A stretch of DNA of 64,000 nt from Cryptomeria japonica (GCF_030272615.1 NC_081406.1:183707770-183771769), one strand, 5' to 3'. Shown: positions 44,561 to 56,019, counted from the stretch's first letter. Made by a program: numbers and translations. Notes: a model not told the origin generated them from the letters alone.

Positions 44561-46014
44561 GAGACCTTATCTCTATTGTATTTTGATCATTTTGTATTCA
44601 AGACAGACATGACATATTTTGTACACTTGATTATTTTTGAGATATATATACGACACCGTTTTCTTTGATCCACATGTGATGCTTTATGGATGATGTTTTC
44701 TATATGATTTTGATGTTTCTATGATGATGATGCAATGCTTTAGATAATGCATGTGATTTATGTGATTTGATATTTGATGGATAATGATGCGATGATGCTT
44801 TATATATGATATGTGAGATGTATCTTGAAAAGGAGATGTATGATAATTATATGCTGTGAGATGTATCTTGAAAATGAGATGTATGATAATGATATGCAAC
44901 TAAGTGTAAAATGATATGCAACTATTTGTAAATGATATGCAACTAAGTGATCATCCTCATTCTTCTATTTGTCATTCTTGTATAGTCACATGTTTATTGT
45001 TTTCTTTGTGTTTTATCATCATTGAGTTGATTTGTTGGGATATGTTGGAAATTTATACAAGCATAATGGTATAATTGAACCATAACGACCTGAGAAAAAT
45101 TTACATGATTTTTGATTTTGCAAGATGGCACAAGCGTCAAGGTATAATTGAACCAAGATGACCTGAGTGCGGCTTGCGTATAAACAGACAAGATTAAACC
45201 ATTTGTATGAGCAAAGTGGAACCATGTCTTTAGTGATATGCTTTGAATCATGTCTCGAGATAAGTATTTGCACAGTACAAGTGATCGCCTCACAGATAGA
45301 AAACTAAAAAAATAAAAATTGGAGTCCCAATGACTTTCTCTAGCTCGATACATCATTGAGAAAATGTAGAGGATCCAATGATTCAAAAAAAGTTCAAGTG
45401 CAAAAATAGTCAAAACTTCATGCAAGATGCAAACATTTTATACTTGAGAAAATCATCCATCATGTGTTGTGAATCCTTTTAAGTGATCAATGTTGTGTTC
45501 GCTTGATTGTTGATTTGTTGTTGGACATGATGCTCTGAGTCTGCTGCAAGTTTTGACTTAGGATGAAATGTTTGATCAATGTTGCCCCTAGCTAAATTTA
45601 CCTCCTGATGTGGATATTTATAGTGATTACCAAGCCATGGTGGAATATGATAAAGTGATATTTGGATAAACTAGGGTAGTGACTACGTTAAGTATGTCCT
45701 AGATAATGCTATTTTGATAAAGTGTTGGGCGATGGCCGATAGTGCTTGACTGTGATTATAAAAAGCTCGAGAATATAGATAGATAGAGGAGTTGTCCGCT
45801 CACAATAGTGCCTATTGCCAGGTTTTCACCAGTTGTTTTTATTGCACCTTTTTGTTTTCTTTTTGATTTTGATGTTTTTTATTTTTTTTATTTTTTTGTG
45901 CATTAGACTGCTCAAGTATAGTATTTCTTCAAATGGATGTTGTTGGTTGGTTCGTCGAGCACATCTCCTTCTGAAGTTGTTAGTTGATATGCGCCTAATC
46001 CATAGGCTGATATG
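44561..46014. other. Spacer between the antisense gene and the integrase of element C
   Basis: The two genes converge here. Short tandem repeats lie at 44815-44955: two copies of GAGATGTATCTTGAAAA with GAGATGTATGATAAT, and three copies of AATGATATGCAACTA. The rest has only short open frames (for example minus 44994-45425) with no domain content. Convergent transcripts from gag-pol and from the PMD gene would overlap in this interval. Confidence 0.6.
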
Positions 46015-46887
46015 ATGACATAGGTACCCAACCAGTTAGGTTCAAATTTCCCTTTCTTTTCTCGATCCTACTGATTTCTGGGATTTTCTTTAAGTACTAG
46101 ATCACCAATTTTAAAAATTCTAGGGATGACCTTGTGATTGTAGCTTCGACACATGCATTGTTGATATGCTTTGAGGTGAGTATAGGCATGTTGTTGCTTT
46201 TCATGTAGAAGTTCTAGCTCTTGTAGTCGGTTTACTCAATACTATTCATCCGAAATGAGGCCTTTCAAAGATACTCTGAGAGATGGGATTTCTACCTCAA
46301 GGGGTAAAATTGCTTCTGATCCATACACCAATGAATATGGCTCCTGTAGGTGTGCGAATGCTAGTTCTGTATGCCCAAAGTGTTAGATTGAGTTGCACGT
46401 GCCAATCTTTTCCTGCTTCATTCACTATTTTCTCGAGGATTTTCAATATTGTTTTGTTGGATGCCTTGGCTTGACCATTCCCTTGTGGGTAGTAAGGTGT
46501 AGAGAAATGATGTTGGATTTTGAATCGTTCACATAGTTTTCGTACATCCTGGTTTTTGAAAGGTCATCCATTATCTGTGATGATGGAACTTGGAATGCCA
46601 TATCTGTAGATCAGATAATTAAGAATGAAGGAGGCAATTTGTTTTCTAGTTACTGTGGTCAGGGGGACCGCTTCAATCCATTTGGTAAAGCATTTTGTTG
46701 TAGTGATAATGAGCTTGTGTCCATTTGAAGATGAAGGGTGTATTTTACCGACTAAGTCCAGTCCCCATTGGCAAAAGGGCCAGGATGTTGTGAATGGCTG
46801 CAATTCCTGTGCGGGTGCATGTATAAGATTGCCATGGATTTGGCATTTAGGACATTTCTTCACAAAATGATAAGAATCCTTTTCCAT
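46015..46887 (-). pseudogene. Integrase of element C (catalytic Glu replaced by Lys)
   Basis: The frame begins near MEKDSYHFVKKCPKCQIHG, whose Cys pair completes the HHCC zinc site begun upstream (LHEGICGTH, about 46955). The first catalytic Asp is in QWGLDLVGKIHP and the second in SSIITDNG, immediately before a TGA at 46564 (CGA by one transition). The frame then continues with PYYPQGNGQAKASNKTILKI: the usual GQAEASNK carries the catalytic Glu, but codon 46465-46467 encodes Lys, a G-to-A change. EPYSLVYGSEAILPLEVEIP and, after three more stops, GKFEPNWLGTY mark the C-terminal part near 46015. The enzyme would insert element cDNA; this copy is dead. Confidence 0.92.
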
Positions 46888-46893
46888 GGTCAG

Positions 46894-48033
46894 CTAGTAA
46901 TATCCCATTCGTAGAAGTTTTTTGGCAAGAGTAGGACCACTTGAATGTGTGCCACATATACCTTCGTGAAGCTCTTGTAAAGCCGAGTCGGATTCATTAC
47001 AGTCAAGACAATGAATAAGAGTACCATCTAGACCTCGACAGTAAAGAGTATCAACAATTAGGGTGTAACGGGTGGCTTGCCGGATAAAGTTACGTTTTTT
47101 ATTTCGAGATAGGTCAATGAGTAGGGTATTGGTTTTAAGATAGTCGTATATCATTTCGTATAATGGAGAGTTGGAACCGGTTAGGGCATAGATAACATGG
47201 GATGTTGAATTGTCATAGGCTAGGGAAAATAATTGCTCTACCAAAAACTCGTAATGACTCTGTTGTTCTGGAATTTGTAGCAGTGAAGCAATAGTAGCCA
47301 TTGCATCGGCTGCTCTGTTGTCCAACCTTGGTATTTTCTCGAAGGCGATGTGTACAAAATACTATTTGAAATCATCCACCATTCGTTTGTATGGTATCAA
47401 CTTGTCATCTTTCGTTTGATAGTCATTGTTGATATGATTTATGACTAGTTGTGAATCTCCGTAGACTTTCAATTATGTGATTCTCCATTCCACGACCATT
47501 TTGATCCCTATAACCAGTGCCTCATATTCAACAATGTTATTTGTGCATGGAAACATGAGTCTATATTATTTTGGTATGGTGTGCCTGTCAGGAGTGATGA
47601 ACAAAATGCTGACACCTGAGCCATGTTGAGTGTAGGATCCATCAAAGTATAGGGTCCATTGCTTGGTGGTCATAGTAAGAACATCCCTATCTAGAAATTC
47701 AATCTCCATTGGTTGTTTATTTGGTAGTGGTGCATCGGCTAATTAATCTGCAATCACTTTTCCTTTGATAGCTCGACGCTCTGTGTAGTGGATATCAAAT
47801 TCGCTGAGAATCATTACCCATTTAGCCAATCTGCCTGTGAGAGCTACTTTGCTGAGTAAGTATTTTAGAGGGTCAATTTTTGCTACTAGCTTGATTGTGT
47901 GAGCGAGCATGTAGTGTTAGAACTTTTGAGAAGCAAATACTATTGTTAAACAAGCCTTCTCAATGAATGTATAATTGAGCTCATATCCATTCAAAGTTCT
48001 ACTGATGTAATAGATATCTCTTTCTTTGCCTTT
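46894..48033 (-). pseudogene. End of RNase H, second (archaeal-type) RNase H and integrase zinc region of element C
   Basis: This pol frame is broken by TAA/TAG stops at several points. YYISRTLNGYELNYTFIEK at about 47940-48010 is the end of the standard gypsy RNase H. Near 47590-47660 a second RNase H begins with WTLYFDGSYTQHGSG (first catalytic Asp), then EYEALVIGIKM (Glu), VYGDSQLVINHIN (Asp), and LDNRAADAMATIASLLQ (last Asp). An extra archaeal-type RNase H between the first RNase H and integrase is a hallmark of the Tat lineage. The stretch 46894-47325 continues to LHEGICGTHSSG, the His pair of the integrase zinc domain, and ends in a TAG explicable as TGG to TAG. Confidence 0.88.
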
Positions 48034-48453
48034 CTAATTTTCTTGTGCTAACAGCGCCCCTAGTGATATGTCTGTTGTTGATATGTAAAGAATAAGTGGC
48101 TTCCCTGCTATTGGTGGTACCAGAACTGGTGGGTTCATTAGATATTGCTTGACTTGATAGAATGATTCTGCACATTTGGCTTCCCATCGAAATGGTACAT
48201 TCTTATGTAGCAAAAGATTGAATGGTAGAATTTTATCTGCTACTTGAGCAATGAATTTCCTGATTGACTGGAGTCGTCTTTGCAATGATCTAAGTTGGCT
48301 GATGTTCTTAGGTGGTGCCATCTCCATGATGGCTTGTACCTTTGCTGGATCCACTTCAATGCCCTTTTCTAAGACAATGTAGCCTAATAATTTGCCTAAT
48401 GTAACCCCGAAGACACATTTCTTAGGGTTGAGCCCGACTTTAAATTTCTCCAA
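48034..48453 (-). pseudogene. RT thumb/connection and start of RNase H of element C
   Basis: The pol frame continues after a TGA at 48493 (CGA by one transition). GLNPKKCVFGVTLGKLLGYI and VQAIMEMAPPKNISQLRSL are the RT connection blocks; ILYISTTDISLGALLAQEN starts RNase H with its first catalytic Asp. A TAG follows before the frame resumes at 48033. Confidence 0.92.
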
Positions 48454-48492
48454 TCTTTCAAAAAAATTCTCTAAGATGCCCAGATGTTTTGT

Positions 48493-49623
48493 TCAAGTAA
48501 ATGACTTAGCTAGTAAATCATCCACATAGTCCTCCATGAAGGTATGCATCATGTCATGAAAGATTGTTGTCATTGCTCGTTGATAAGTTGCCCCAACATT
48601 CTTTAAGCCAAAAGGCATGACATTCCAACAATACATTCCCCAAGGATAGGTAAACGTTGTTTTATCTTGATCCTCTAGAGCTATCTTGATTTGATTATAG
48701 TCGGAAAAACCATCCATTAGTGATAACATTGCATGGCCTGCTGTGAGGTCTACAATTATGTCGATACTGGGCAAAGGGAAGTCATCCTTTGGACATGCTT
48801 TGTTGACATCTCTAAAATCGGTGCATATCCTGATACTGCCATCTGGTTTTGAAACTAGCACAATGTTGGAAATCCATTCAGCATAGTCTATAGGTCGAAT
48901 AAATCCGATGTCTAATAGTTTTTTTAGCTCAACTTTGACCATGAGGGCTACATGTGGATTCATCTTTCTCAATTTTTGCTTAATTGTCTTAGCTCTTAGA
49001 GAAATAGATAAGTGATGCATGATCAAATGTGGATCAATCTCGGGCATATCTGCGTATGACCAAGCAAAATTGATTTGCTTTTCTTTAAAGTATTTGATAA
49101 ACTTTTGTTTTTCTGCCTCTGTCAGAGATTCTCCTAGGTGTATGTTTTTGGCTGCTTCTATTGTACCAATGTTAATTGATTGAGTGGGCTCAATCAATAT
49201 GGGTGATCGCTCCTGGTAATGTTCAGGAAAAGTGTCAAGTCTCTCATCTTTAGGTGCCTCAAGAAGGTTTCCACCCACAAATGCGTCCTTTATTTTTACT
49301 TTTTTGTGATTTAGTGCTGCCATTGACTGGTTTTTAGTAGTAGATCCTTTATTTCTTTCATTTTTGCGACTGAGAGACTTGGCACTCCCTTGATTGCAGA
49401 TGTTGTTACTTTGTTCACTGGTAGAGTCTATTTTCGGGTTAACGGTACATAAGTAATGGATAATGGACTCATCATTTGGGAATATTGGTATATCATGATT
49501 TCCAGGTTCATCCCAGTCTATGAGGTCAGGAAAGATGAGTGGTAAAGAGTCATTGGGTGGGTCGAGTTCAACTGTTGTAAGTGTCAGGATGGAGGTGTCA
49601 TCAAGGTTGGCCGAGATATTCAA
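48493..49623 (-). pseudogene. Linker and reverse transcriptase core of element C
   Basis: The first ~150 codons are an acidic, low-conservation linker (LIDWDEPGNHDIPIFPNDES). RT starts near FAWSYADMPEIDP, then ELKKLLDIGFIRPI, SKPDGSIRICTDFRDVNKA, CPKDDFPLPSID, LSLMDGFSDYNQI with the first catalytic Asp, NVMPFGLKNVGATYQRAM, and EDYVDDLLAKS with the catalytic Asp pair. These are classic Ty3/gypsy blocks and are intact in this piece. It is in the same frame as protease and integrase, consistent with one pol polyprotein. Confidence 0.95.
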
Positions 49624-50061
49624 TAAGTTAATGATGTTGTCGAGGTCTTTGATGGTATCATCTTCCGTGTAAACTTGCTCGTAATGTCACTGCTCGCTTT
49701 CCTTGGCGTCATAGATATTCTGTGGACCAAATTCAAGTAGTCTAGGTTATGTGCCTTGTTCTTCTTGAGAAAGGGGTGGATGACTGGTGTTTTCAGCAAT
49801 ATCTTCAGTAACATTTGAACAGCTACCCCATTCATACTCATTTGAATCAGTCTCAGAGGTATTATCCCAGATTCTTTTTTTGCTGTGGACAGGTATGTTG
49901 TAGGGTGAAAATAGGTCCCTAATGATTGATACCAATTTGATGGTCTTCTCTAATTCTGTATCAGATCTTGCTTCTACTCTTTGCATCTATTCATATATTG
50001 TCTCTCCTTGGGGAGTAGTGATGTTGTCAAGGGGTGATTCTTCTTTGTTTGAAACAGGTTC
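49624..50061 (-). pseudogene. Acidic pol linker of element C between G-patch and RT
   Basis: The pol frame continues with stops at 50062 (TAG), 49987 (TAG) and 49747 (TAA) and one TGA near 49687. The content is acidic and poorly conserved (ETDSNEYEWGSCSNVTEDIA). The open frame 49620-49841 in another frame is a shadow. Ogre-type elements carry a spliced intron between protease and RT; no clear intron signal was sought out here. Confidence 0.6.
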
Positions 50062-50439
50062 CTAAACATGATGTACTTCCACATAATATGCTTCTTCTCT
50101 TTGAATGGCCAACTCTTCATGTTGTTTCTCTTTTTCTTGGTATTCACATTCCTTTCTTATTGTTTCTGTTGATTCAAATAGTGCCTCCTGCCACGAGTCT
50201 TCCTTGTATTTCTTCTTTGCCTTCCACTGAGGTTTTTGATATTTACTTGGTGTCTTCCTTGGTGGTAGAGTGTGTTCGTAGCCCAATCTTGTTTTGTCTT
50301 TATAAAATTGTGAAGGAGGATCTAATGGTTCTGTGATGCCTTCTTGACACTTGCTGATAGGTCCTTTGCCATTGTATCCCATCTGTTGCATGATTAGGTA
50401 GCCTTTCCCATACAATTGTGTTGGTAGTGCTACTTCCAT
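50062..50439 (-). pseudogene. G-patch domain of element C pol
   Basis: The piece begins MEVALPTQLYGKGYLIMQQM and continues MGYNGKGPISKCQEGITEPL, ending in TRLGYEH. The pattern G-x-G-x4-5-MGY-x-G-x-G-x7-G-I-x2-P-L...LGY fits the G-patch consensus, an RNA/nucleic-acid binding motif. It lies directly after protease in the pol frame, like the G-patch that follows protease in betaretroviruses. The upstream stop is TGA at 50449 and the downstream one TAG at 50062, both explicable as single C-to-T changes (CGA, CAG). The rest is a Lys/Glu-rich coiled segment. Confidence 0.75.
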
Positions 50440-50448
50440 AGTAGTTTT

Positions 50449-52056
50449 TCAAACTTCTTCTTCATCTTTATATAGCCAACTAAGGATGTCCTTTTCTTCT
50501 GATTCATGTGCTAGTGTGCCTAGTTGAATAAACTTGCCATTAAACTTGGTGATGGGTTGTGTTGCTTGATGTGTTGATGTTGTAGGTAGCTCATGAGATT
50601 TAGGCGATGCTGGTAAATTGATTAGACACAAAGGTTCCAAATAGTACTCTCCCATGCCTTTTTCTTTGATTTTCATCTTATGTTTGAAATCCATAGATAA
50701 AGATTTGAGCTTTTCTTGTTGAAGATCTTGTGCTGAGGAAATTTGTTTTTCTCTATTATGTGGAACCAAACTGTCTTGGGCTGCCCCCATAGCATTACAA
50801 TATTGAAAAGGGTTATGGTCTACTGATATAGAAATATCTTGTCCATTGTATGAGAACTTAACACACTGGTGATAAGTTGAGGGTACTGCTTGCATTTCAT
50901 GTATCCAAGGTCGACCTAATAAGATATTATATGTGAGGTCTATGTCTAAGACTTGGCACATAGTGTCCTTTTATATCGGTCCCACTTGAATTGGCAACAC
51001 CATCGTTCCTTTGGATGATCTTTCTTCATCATCATATGCTTTGATAGTGATCTTTTTGCATGGATCAATAGATTGCTCAAAGAAGCCTAATGCACAGATA
51101 TCGAGTCCAGCTCCTCCATCTATTAATACTCTTTTGACTCGATGTTTGTAGACCAAGACTTGAATGTGGAGTGGGGTATTGTGTGGATGGCTCAATGAAA
51201 TATTATCATGCTCAAAAAAGGTGAGATTATGAGGTCCTGTCATGTGAGCCACCATAGCTTGAAATTTGTCAATATCCAGATCCTGAGGTACATTTGTTTC
51301 TAATAGCGCTTGTTCGAAGATGTCCTCGCATTTTGGTGAAAGTTTCAGTAACTGAAGTATAGATATTTGAGCAGGAGTTTTGCGCAGTTGACTGACCAGA
51401 TCATATTGAATTTTGGGTATGGTGTTTGTTGTTGATGTATGTCCCTTCAAGACATATTTTTGAGCCCTGGTGGTTACATTGATTGATTCATGTTCACGTT
51501 TGTCCTTGATTGTAATGACATTTACTTGATTGTCATCGGTTGAGATATGATTGATGGTGTTATTATATATGTGATTGATACGAGCTCCACGTGTATCGTT
51601 TGAGATTGAAGCTCCATCCTTGTTGTAGTTCGGAAGAGGATTTTTAAAGGCTCCATGGTCACCATTTGTCTTGAGGCCATCGACTGTTAAATCACCTCTA
51701 TCAATCATGTCTTGAACAATGTTTTTCAGTCTCATGCACTCATTTGTTTGATGTCCTTTGTTTCGATGAAAATCACAAAAGTTCGAGTCATTCCACCAAG
51801 GTGGTTTGACTTGTCGTTCAAAGTTGTTGATTGCTGGTAAGGAGATAATTTTGTTTGCCAAGAGTTCTCTGAACGCAGACTCCAATGATTTCCCTAATGG
51901 TGTGTAAATGTGTTTAGGAAAGTTTGTTGGTGTTACCTCATGAGTTTGTATTGGGTCCTCGATTGGTGTTATTGTTTTGGGTATTGTTGGTGTTGTTTGT
52001 GTTAAGATGATCTTGATTGGTATTGGGTGTATAAGTGTTAGTGCCTTGGTTTGCAC
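50449..52056 (-). pseudogene. Gag C-terminus (zinc knuckle) and protease of element C
   Basis: The piece 50971-52056 starts within the frame shared with pol. It carries the Cys-His knuckle CDFHRNKGHQTNEC (C-x2-H-x4-H-x4-C) near residue 92, followed by LKNIVQDMIDRGDL. The retropepsin active site VKRVLIDGGAGLDICALGFF is near residue 310, with D-G-G in place of the usual D-T/S-G. After a TAA at 50971 (CAA by one transition), 50449-50961 gives [20 protein letters not shown], the end of the protease fold, and an acidic tail ending in EEEV and a TGA. Gag (frame 53323-51938) shifts into this frame within an Asn/Thr-rich stretch at 51938-52056. Confidence 0.9.
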
Positions 52057-53323
52057 CCTTTTGATTCTTGGTAGTCTGAGGATTTCCTGATAGAGCTAAC
52101 ACTGGTTGTTTGGACTTCACATCATTAGCTTCATTTCCTCCTTCATTCCCAGTATTTTTGTTTCTAGTCCAGAACCTGGATTTGTCTAAGTTATTGTTGT
52201 TTTGGTTATTGTAGTTGGATGAATTTGTTCCTTCTTTGAAGAATTTCAATGTTACTTTCTTTACACATGCCTCCTCTACTTGGATGTCATTTTCAATCAA
52301 TTTGGCAAAAGATGGTATGCATTGGAGTTTGAGTATGTAACTCATATCGCTATTCAAGTTGTCAATGAAAATTTCCATCTTTTCCTTTTTAGGCACATCT
52401 TGAGGATATCTTGAGACCATTCGTCGCCAACGTTGAAGGAATACCATGAATGTTTCGTTGTTCTTTTGTTTAGTATTGCAGACATCCAACATGGTGATGG
52501 CATGTTGAATGTTGTAGGAATATTGAGCGATAAATTTGTTGACTAATTCATCAAAGGATCTGACAGGAGGTGTGATTTTGGATAACCATTCCATCGTTTG
52601 CCCTCCCAAGCTTCTTGGGAATAATCTCATTAAATAGGTGTCATCATGGACAAATTCCAGACTCATGGTACAAAATTCCTGGATATGATCACAGGGATCG
52701 CTTTTCCCATCATACTTGTCAAATTTGGGAATGTCTGAATTTGGGGGGAAAGGTACCATGTTTAACCTTCTGTCAAAAGGATAAGGACAAATTTCATTCA
52801 AGGAATACCGTACTATTGACCCTTGTTGCATGTCGTGTATTTGTTTTTGCAACATTTGCATTTGCTGTGTAAGAGAAACCAAGGGTGCATTTGTCTGTCG
52901 AGGGAAGAGTTCTTCCTTCTCATTGTCTCTAGTTTGGAATGGCGTGTGTAGCGGTATGTTTTGCTCCGGTATGTTTTGCTTGGGGATGTTTTGCTCAAGG
53001 TCACGTGCGTCTTCTTCTCTTTGTTGTTCTTGATAAGTATAGAGTCGAGACCTTGTTCTAAAAGTGTTTGAATCAAAGTCTTCTGGAATCCTAACTCCTT
53101 TGCTTGCGAGCATGAGTAGATATTTCTCTTTGTCAGCCTCTATGAGTCGTTCCATAAGTCTTTGGAACGAGGCACTTTCTTGGCATTCCTGAAGGAGTTC
53201 TTCAGTGATCTTCGTGTCTTCTAGATTTGGATAGTCGAAGGGATTTGATAATCGTTGCCCCATACTAGATTCTGGTTGTGTTTCTCTTTGTTTGTTTCGT
53301 TGAGAGCGAGTGATAGTGGGCAT
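51938..53323 (-). pseudogene. gag of element C (461 codons)
   Basis: It starts MPTITRSQRNKQRE, a basic N-terminus. Residues ~185-360 form the retrotransposon gag core: DIPKFDKYDGKSDPCDHIQE, LFPRSLGGQTMEWLSKI, FDELVNKFIAQYSYNIQ and ETFMVFLQRWRRMVSRYP. The C-terminal ~90 residues are Asn/Thr-rich low-complexity. The same frame is open upstream of the start (53707-53327) and only separated by a TAG at 53324, so the true gag may begin further upstream. Gag builds the particle that houses element RNA. It is in a different frame from pol, so expression of pol would need frameshifting or splicing, unless an indel in this copy caused the change. Confidence 0.93.
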
Positions 53324-53713
53324 CTAGTAGAAACTTTCTGTGATGAAGGGAACAAATTCTCCTTCTGTGTTTTGTTCAGGTGTTGGCTCTACTCGAGGTG
53401 TGTTGTAGGTGATGCAAACTGTTGGGAAGAAAGCTAGATTAATTTTTCCTCCATGATTCAAGCGTTGGCTAAATGCCGCTTTTTGACAGAATGCTCTACC
53501 TCTTAATGGTTCCTTGTCAAATTCATTTGTTTTGTCTTGAAGATATAAGCGCATATGATGGAGGAATGTTCGATGAGATTTGAAGAGTTGGCAATTGATG
53601 TATACAAATCTATTCCGTTTGACAAGTCTTAGAGAACTAGGTTGTTGTTTCCTCAACTTAGTGTTGTGATAAATATTCTTTCTTCTCAGAATATGAGGAT
53701 TAGTCATGCACAA
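53324..53713 (-). pseudogene. Upstream extension or separate ORF in frame with gag of element C
   Basis: This is a 129-codon open frame ending TESFY and a TAG, immediately followed by ATG CCC of gag in the same frame. A CAG-to-TAG change would explain the stop, making this the gag N-terminal extension. Alternatively it is a separate ORF: Ogre-type elements are known to have an ORF upstream of gag. The protein is basic and has no recognised domain. Its ATG at 53707-53705 overlaps the TGA of the preceding ORF as ATGA. Confidence 0.6.
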
Positions 53714-54009
53714 ATGATCAATGGTTTACTTTGACTTGTTTTGGATTTAGATATCTTGTTTGAAAACTTAAGTTTACTTTTATCAAATGAAGGTTTAGAT
53801 GCCCCCTCACAACAAAGTGCGTCAAATGTTATGGAATAAGAGCTTTCCCGATATGGAAACTCGATTTGACAACTGTGAGTTTGAAACAAGTATGTTTTTG
53901 GGATAAAAATCCGTTTGACTGGAGGACCTTTCGATATGTGTGATGGTGTTACCCGATTCTGATAGGAAAGATGTGTTAATCCTTTGACTAGTTTTTGGCT
54001 TTTTGACAA
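53704..54009 (-). CDS. Small ORF upstream of gag in element C, function unknown
   Basis: A 101-codon frame starting MSKSQKLVKGLTHLSYQN and ending PLIICA with TGA. It is Lys/Ser-rich and basic (KSKLKFSNKISKSKTSQSK). It overlaps the next ORF by four bases (ATGA), an arrangement that would allow reinitiation, or the pair could be one ORF with a frameshift. No domain is recognised. It may correspond to the ORF1 reported upstream of gag in Ogre elements. Confidence 0.4.
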   Translation of the reverse strand: MSKSQKLVKGLTHLSYQNRVTPSHISKGPPVKRIFIPKTYLFQTHSCQIEFPYRESSYSITFDALCCEGASKPSFDKSKLKFSNKISKSKTSQSKPLIICA

Positions 54010-54159
54010 CTTCGTTTTAAGGAAAACTTGCTTTTAGAGTAGTTTTGATACTTGAATTCTGAATTTCTGTCTAATGGAGTCCAAGTGAGGAAAAATGGCT
54101 TCCTAAACTATTTTTAGAATTTTCAATTTTTTTTTTTTTGCTTTGCTCTTTGTTTTCTC

Positions 54160-54515
54160 AGTTTCGACTATGCGCTAAGCCAGAAACCCAATGCGCTACC
54201 AAATGTCTTCAACACTCTAAGCTGCCTTTCTGACACTCTAACTTGGGCTGTTTGATTGTGATCTGGTTCTAAAAGCTATGCGCTAATATGTCCTACCAAT
54301 GCGCCAACTTTTGACCTCAATGCGCTAATGTTCTAACTCAACGCGCTAAGTTGTTGCTCCAAAGCACTAGGCTGCATTCAAAAAGCACTAAGGTTCGAAC
54401 TTTTGAATGTTGGGATTGCTTATGCGCTAAAGTTCATAATTTATGAGCTAAATTAAAGCTTGTACGTGCTAAAAAAATGGTTTCAAAGCGCTAAGATGTT
54501 GCTCTTACACGCTAA
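54160..54515 (-). repeat. GCGC repeat cluster upstream of gag
   Basis: About 14 copies of (A/C)(A/T)GCGCTAA variants on plus, that is TTAGCGCAT on the element sense strand, in 350 bases. It lies 150-500 bases upstream of the first ORF at 54009. The same word precedes the antisense gene in that gene's own orientation at 41380-41785. Confidence 0.8.
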
Positions 54516-56019
54516 ACTGCCCTGGTTGGTTTGACTTGGTGGTTTTTCTGTGATTTTTGAATTTTTCTTAACTGTGATGGATGATTTTCTGAAGTATAAC
54601 ATGAAAACACAGCATAAAAGAGATAACCATTTTGCCTAGTCTAAACAAAAAGTGTATATTCTACGAGGATGTGTTCAAATCCCTAGTGTTTTAACAAGTT
54701 TTGATACAGATAAAACAATTCAGTTAGACTATTTATTCAAGGGTCATCGACATTACCATAGCTCACTAGTTTCAATACTCCATTAGCTCAAACAACCTTG
54801 TCACCCCCTAGGGGGAGCCCATTTTTTTGCCTTTTGCCAGAAATTAACCCAAAGTGAATTTCTTTACAATTGAGTAGTTATCTTGGGAGATATATGGTGA
54901 GTAATCTTGGGGGCAGATTCTTCCCCACCCTTGCACCATGATATTGCAAATGTTTGGATATTGACTCGGTTCAAGGTTTCCAATGCTAAGGTTCGTAATC
55001 AGGCTTCCTGTTCGGTCGTCAGTGATAAACTCCCTCAGGAGGCTTCCCAACCTTTAGAACAAAGGCTTTATGTATCGTAAAGATACTGGGGGAAGGATAA
55101 TTGCTGCGCGCAACTGTTGAAAAGGACTTTTGTTACCTTCCATTTTTTATTATAGTGGGTTGGAACACTTGGCGTCAAAGCCCTTCCCCACTTAGGTCAT
55201 TCCCCTCACACCGACCAAAGAATGTCTTTAAGAGTTTGTTGACTCCTCGGAAAGGCAGGCCTGCTAAAGGATTTAAAATGCTGTAAACACTGAAAGCGTA
55301 AGAGTGGTTTGACTTTTTGATCACCCAGTTAAGGGGAGAGCATATACCTTCCACTTTTGAATCAAAGCACACAAGTGTTCTTTTTAGCCTTTTATCACAA
55401 TGATTTGTTAAAGCCTACGTGGAGATATTGCTCCACAAAAACATGGTGTTTATTTTATTTCCTCAAATCAATGATTATCTGATCTAGTGAAAAGAAACCT
55501 AGTCAACAAAGCAAAGATTTTGACTTTGGTCAACAAAAGAAATTGACAAAAGGGGAAGAATTTCCCTCTTTTACTTTGAATGGAACTGGATAAGTGAGGT
55601 TCTTTTAACTTGCAAAAATAAAAGTTGATCCTTTTAAACACCAAAGGATGGTGAGGTTCCTTTTAAAGCTTTTTTGCAAAATGAAAAATTTGTTGGTTCT
55701 TTTTAAAAACTCAAATGAAAATTTCCTCCTAAGAAAGCAAGAAAGATTTTGGTTGTTGTTCTTTTTAGGTGCCCAAAATAAGGTGTGAGTTCAATTTTCA
55801 GTTAAACAAGAAATGAAAGGAAGTTTAATCTTAACTAACCTAGAAAAGTCAGTAAAATTTAAACTACTTTAATTCTAGCCTAAATAAAATAGACCCCAAA
55901 CCTGCAATTAAACTGTTAGTAACCTGCAAAATAACAGTTAATCAGTTAGCAAAAGAATGGTTTTGTGGACTTCCACAAGTCTAATTTTTGAGGTCTCTGT
56001 TACAAATTATCTCCCGCCT

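Noticed and set aside
44994-45425. Minus ORF of 143 codons between the antisense gene and integrase
   Set aside because: No domain content and not in the pol frame with integrase; A/T-rich spacer.
48493-48495. RT and RNase H pieces as separate genes
   Set aside because: All pol pieces from 52056 to 46015 share one frame and are separated only by stops, so they are one decayed polyprotein.
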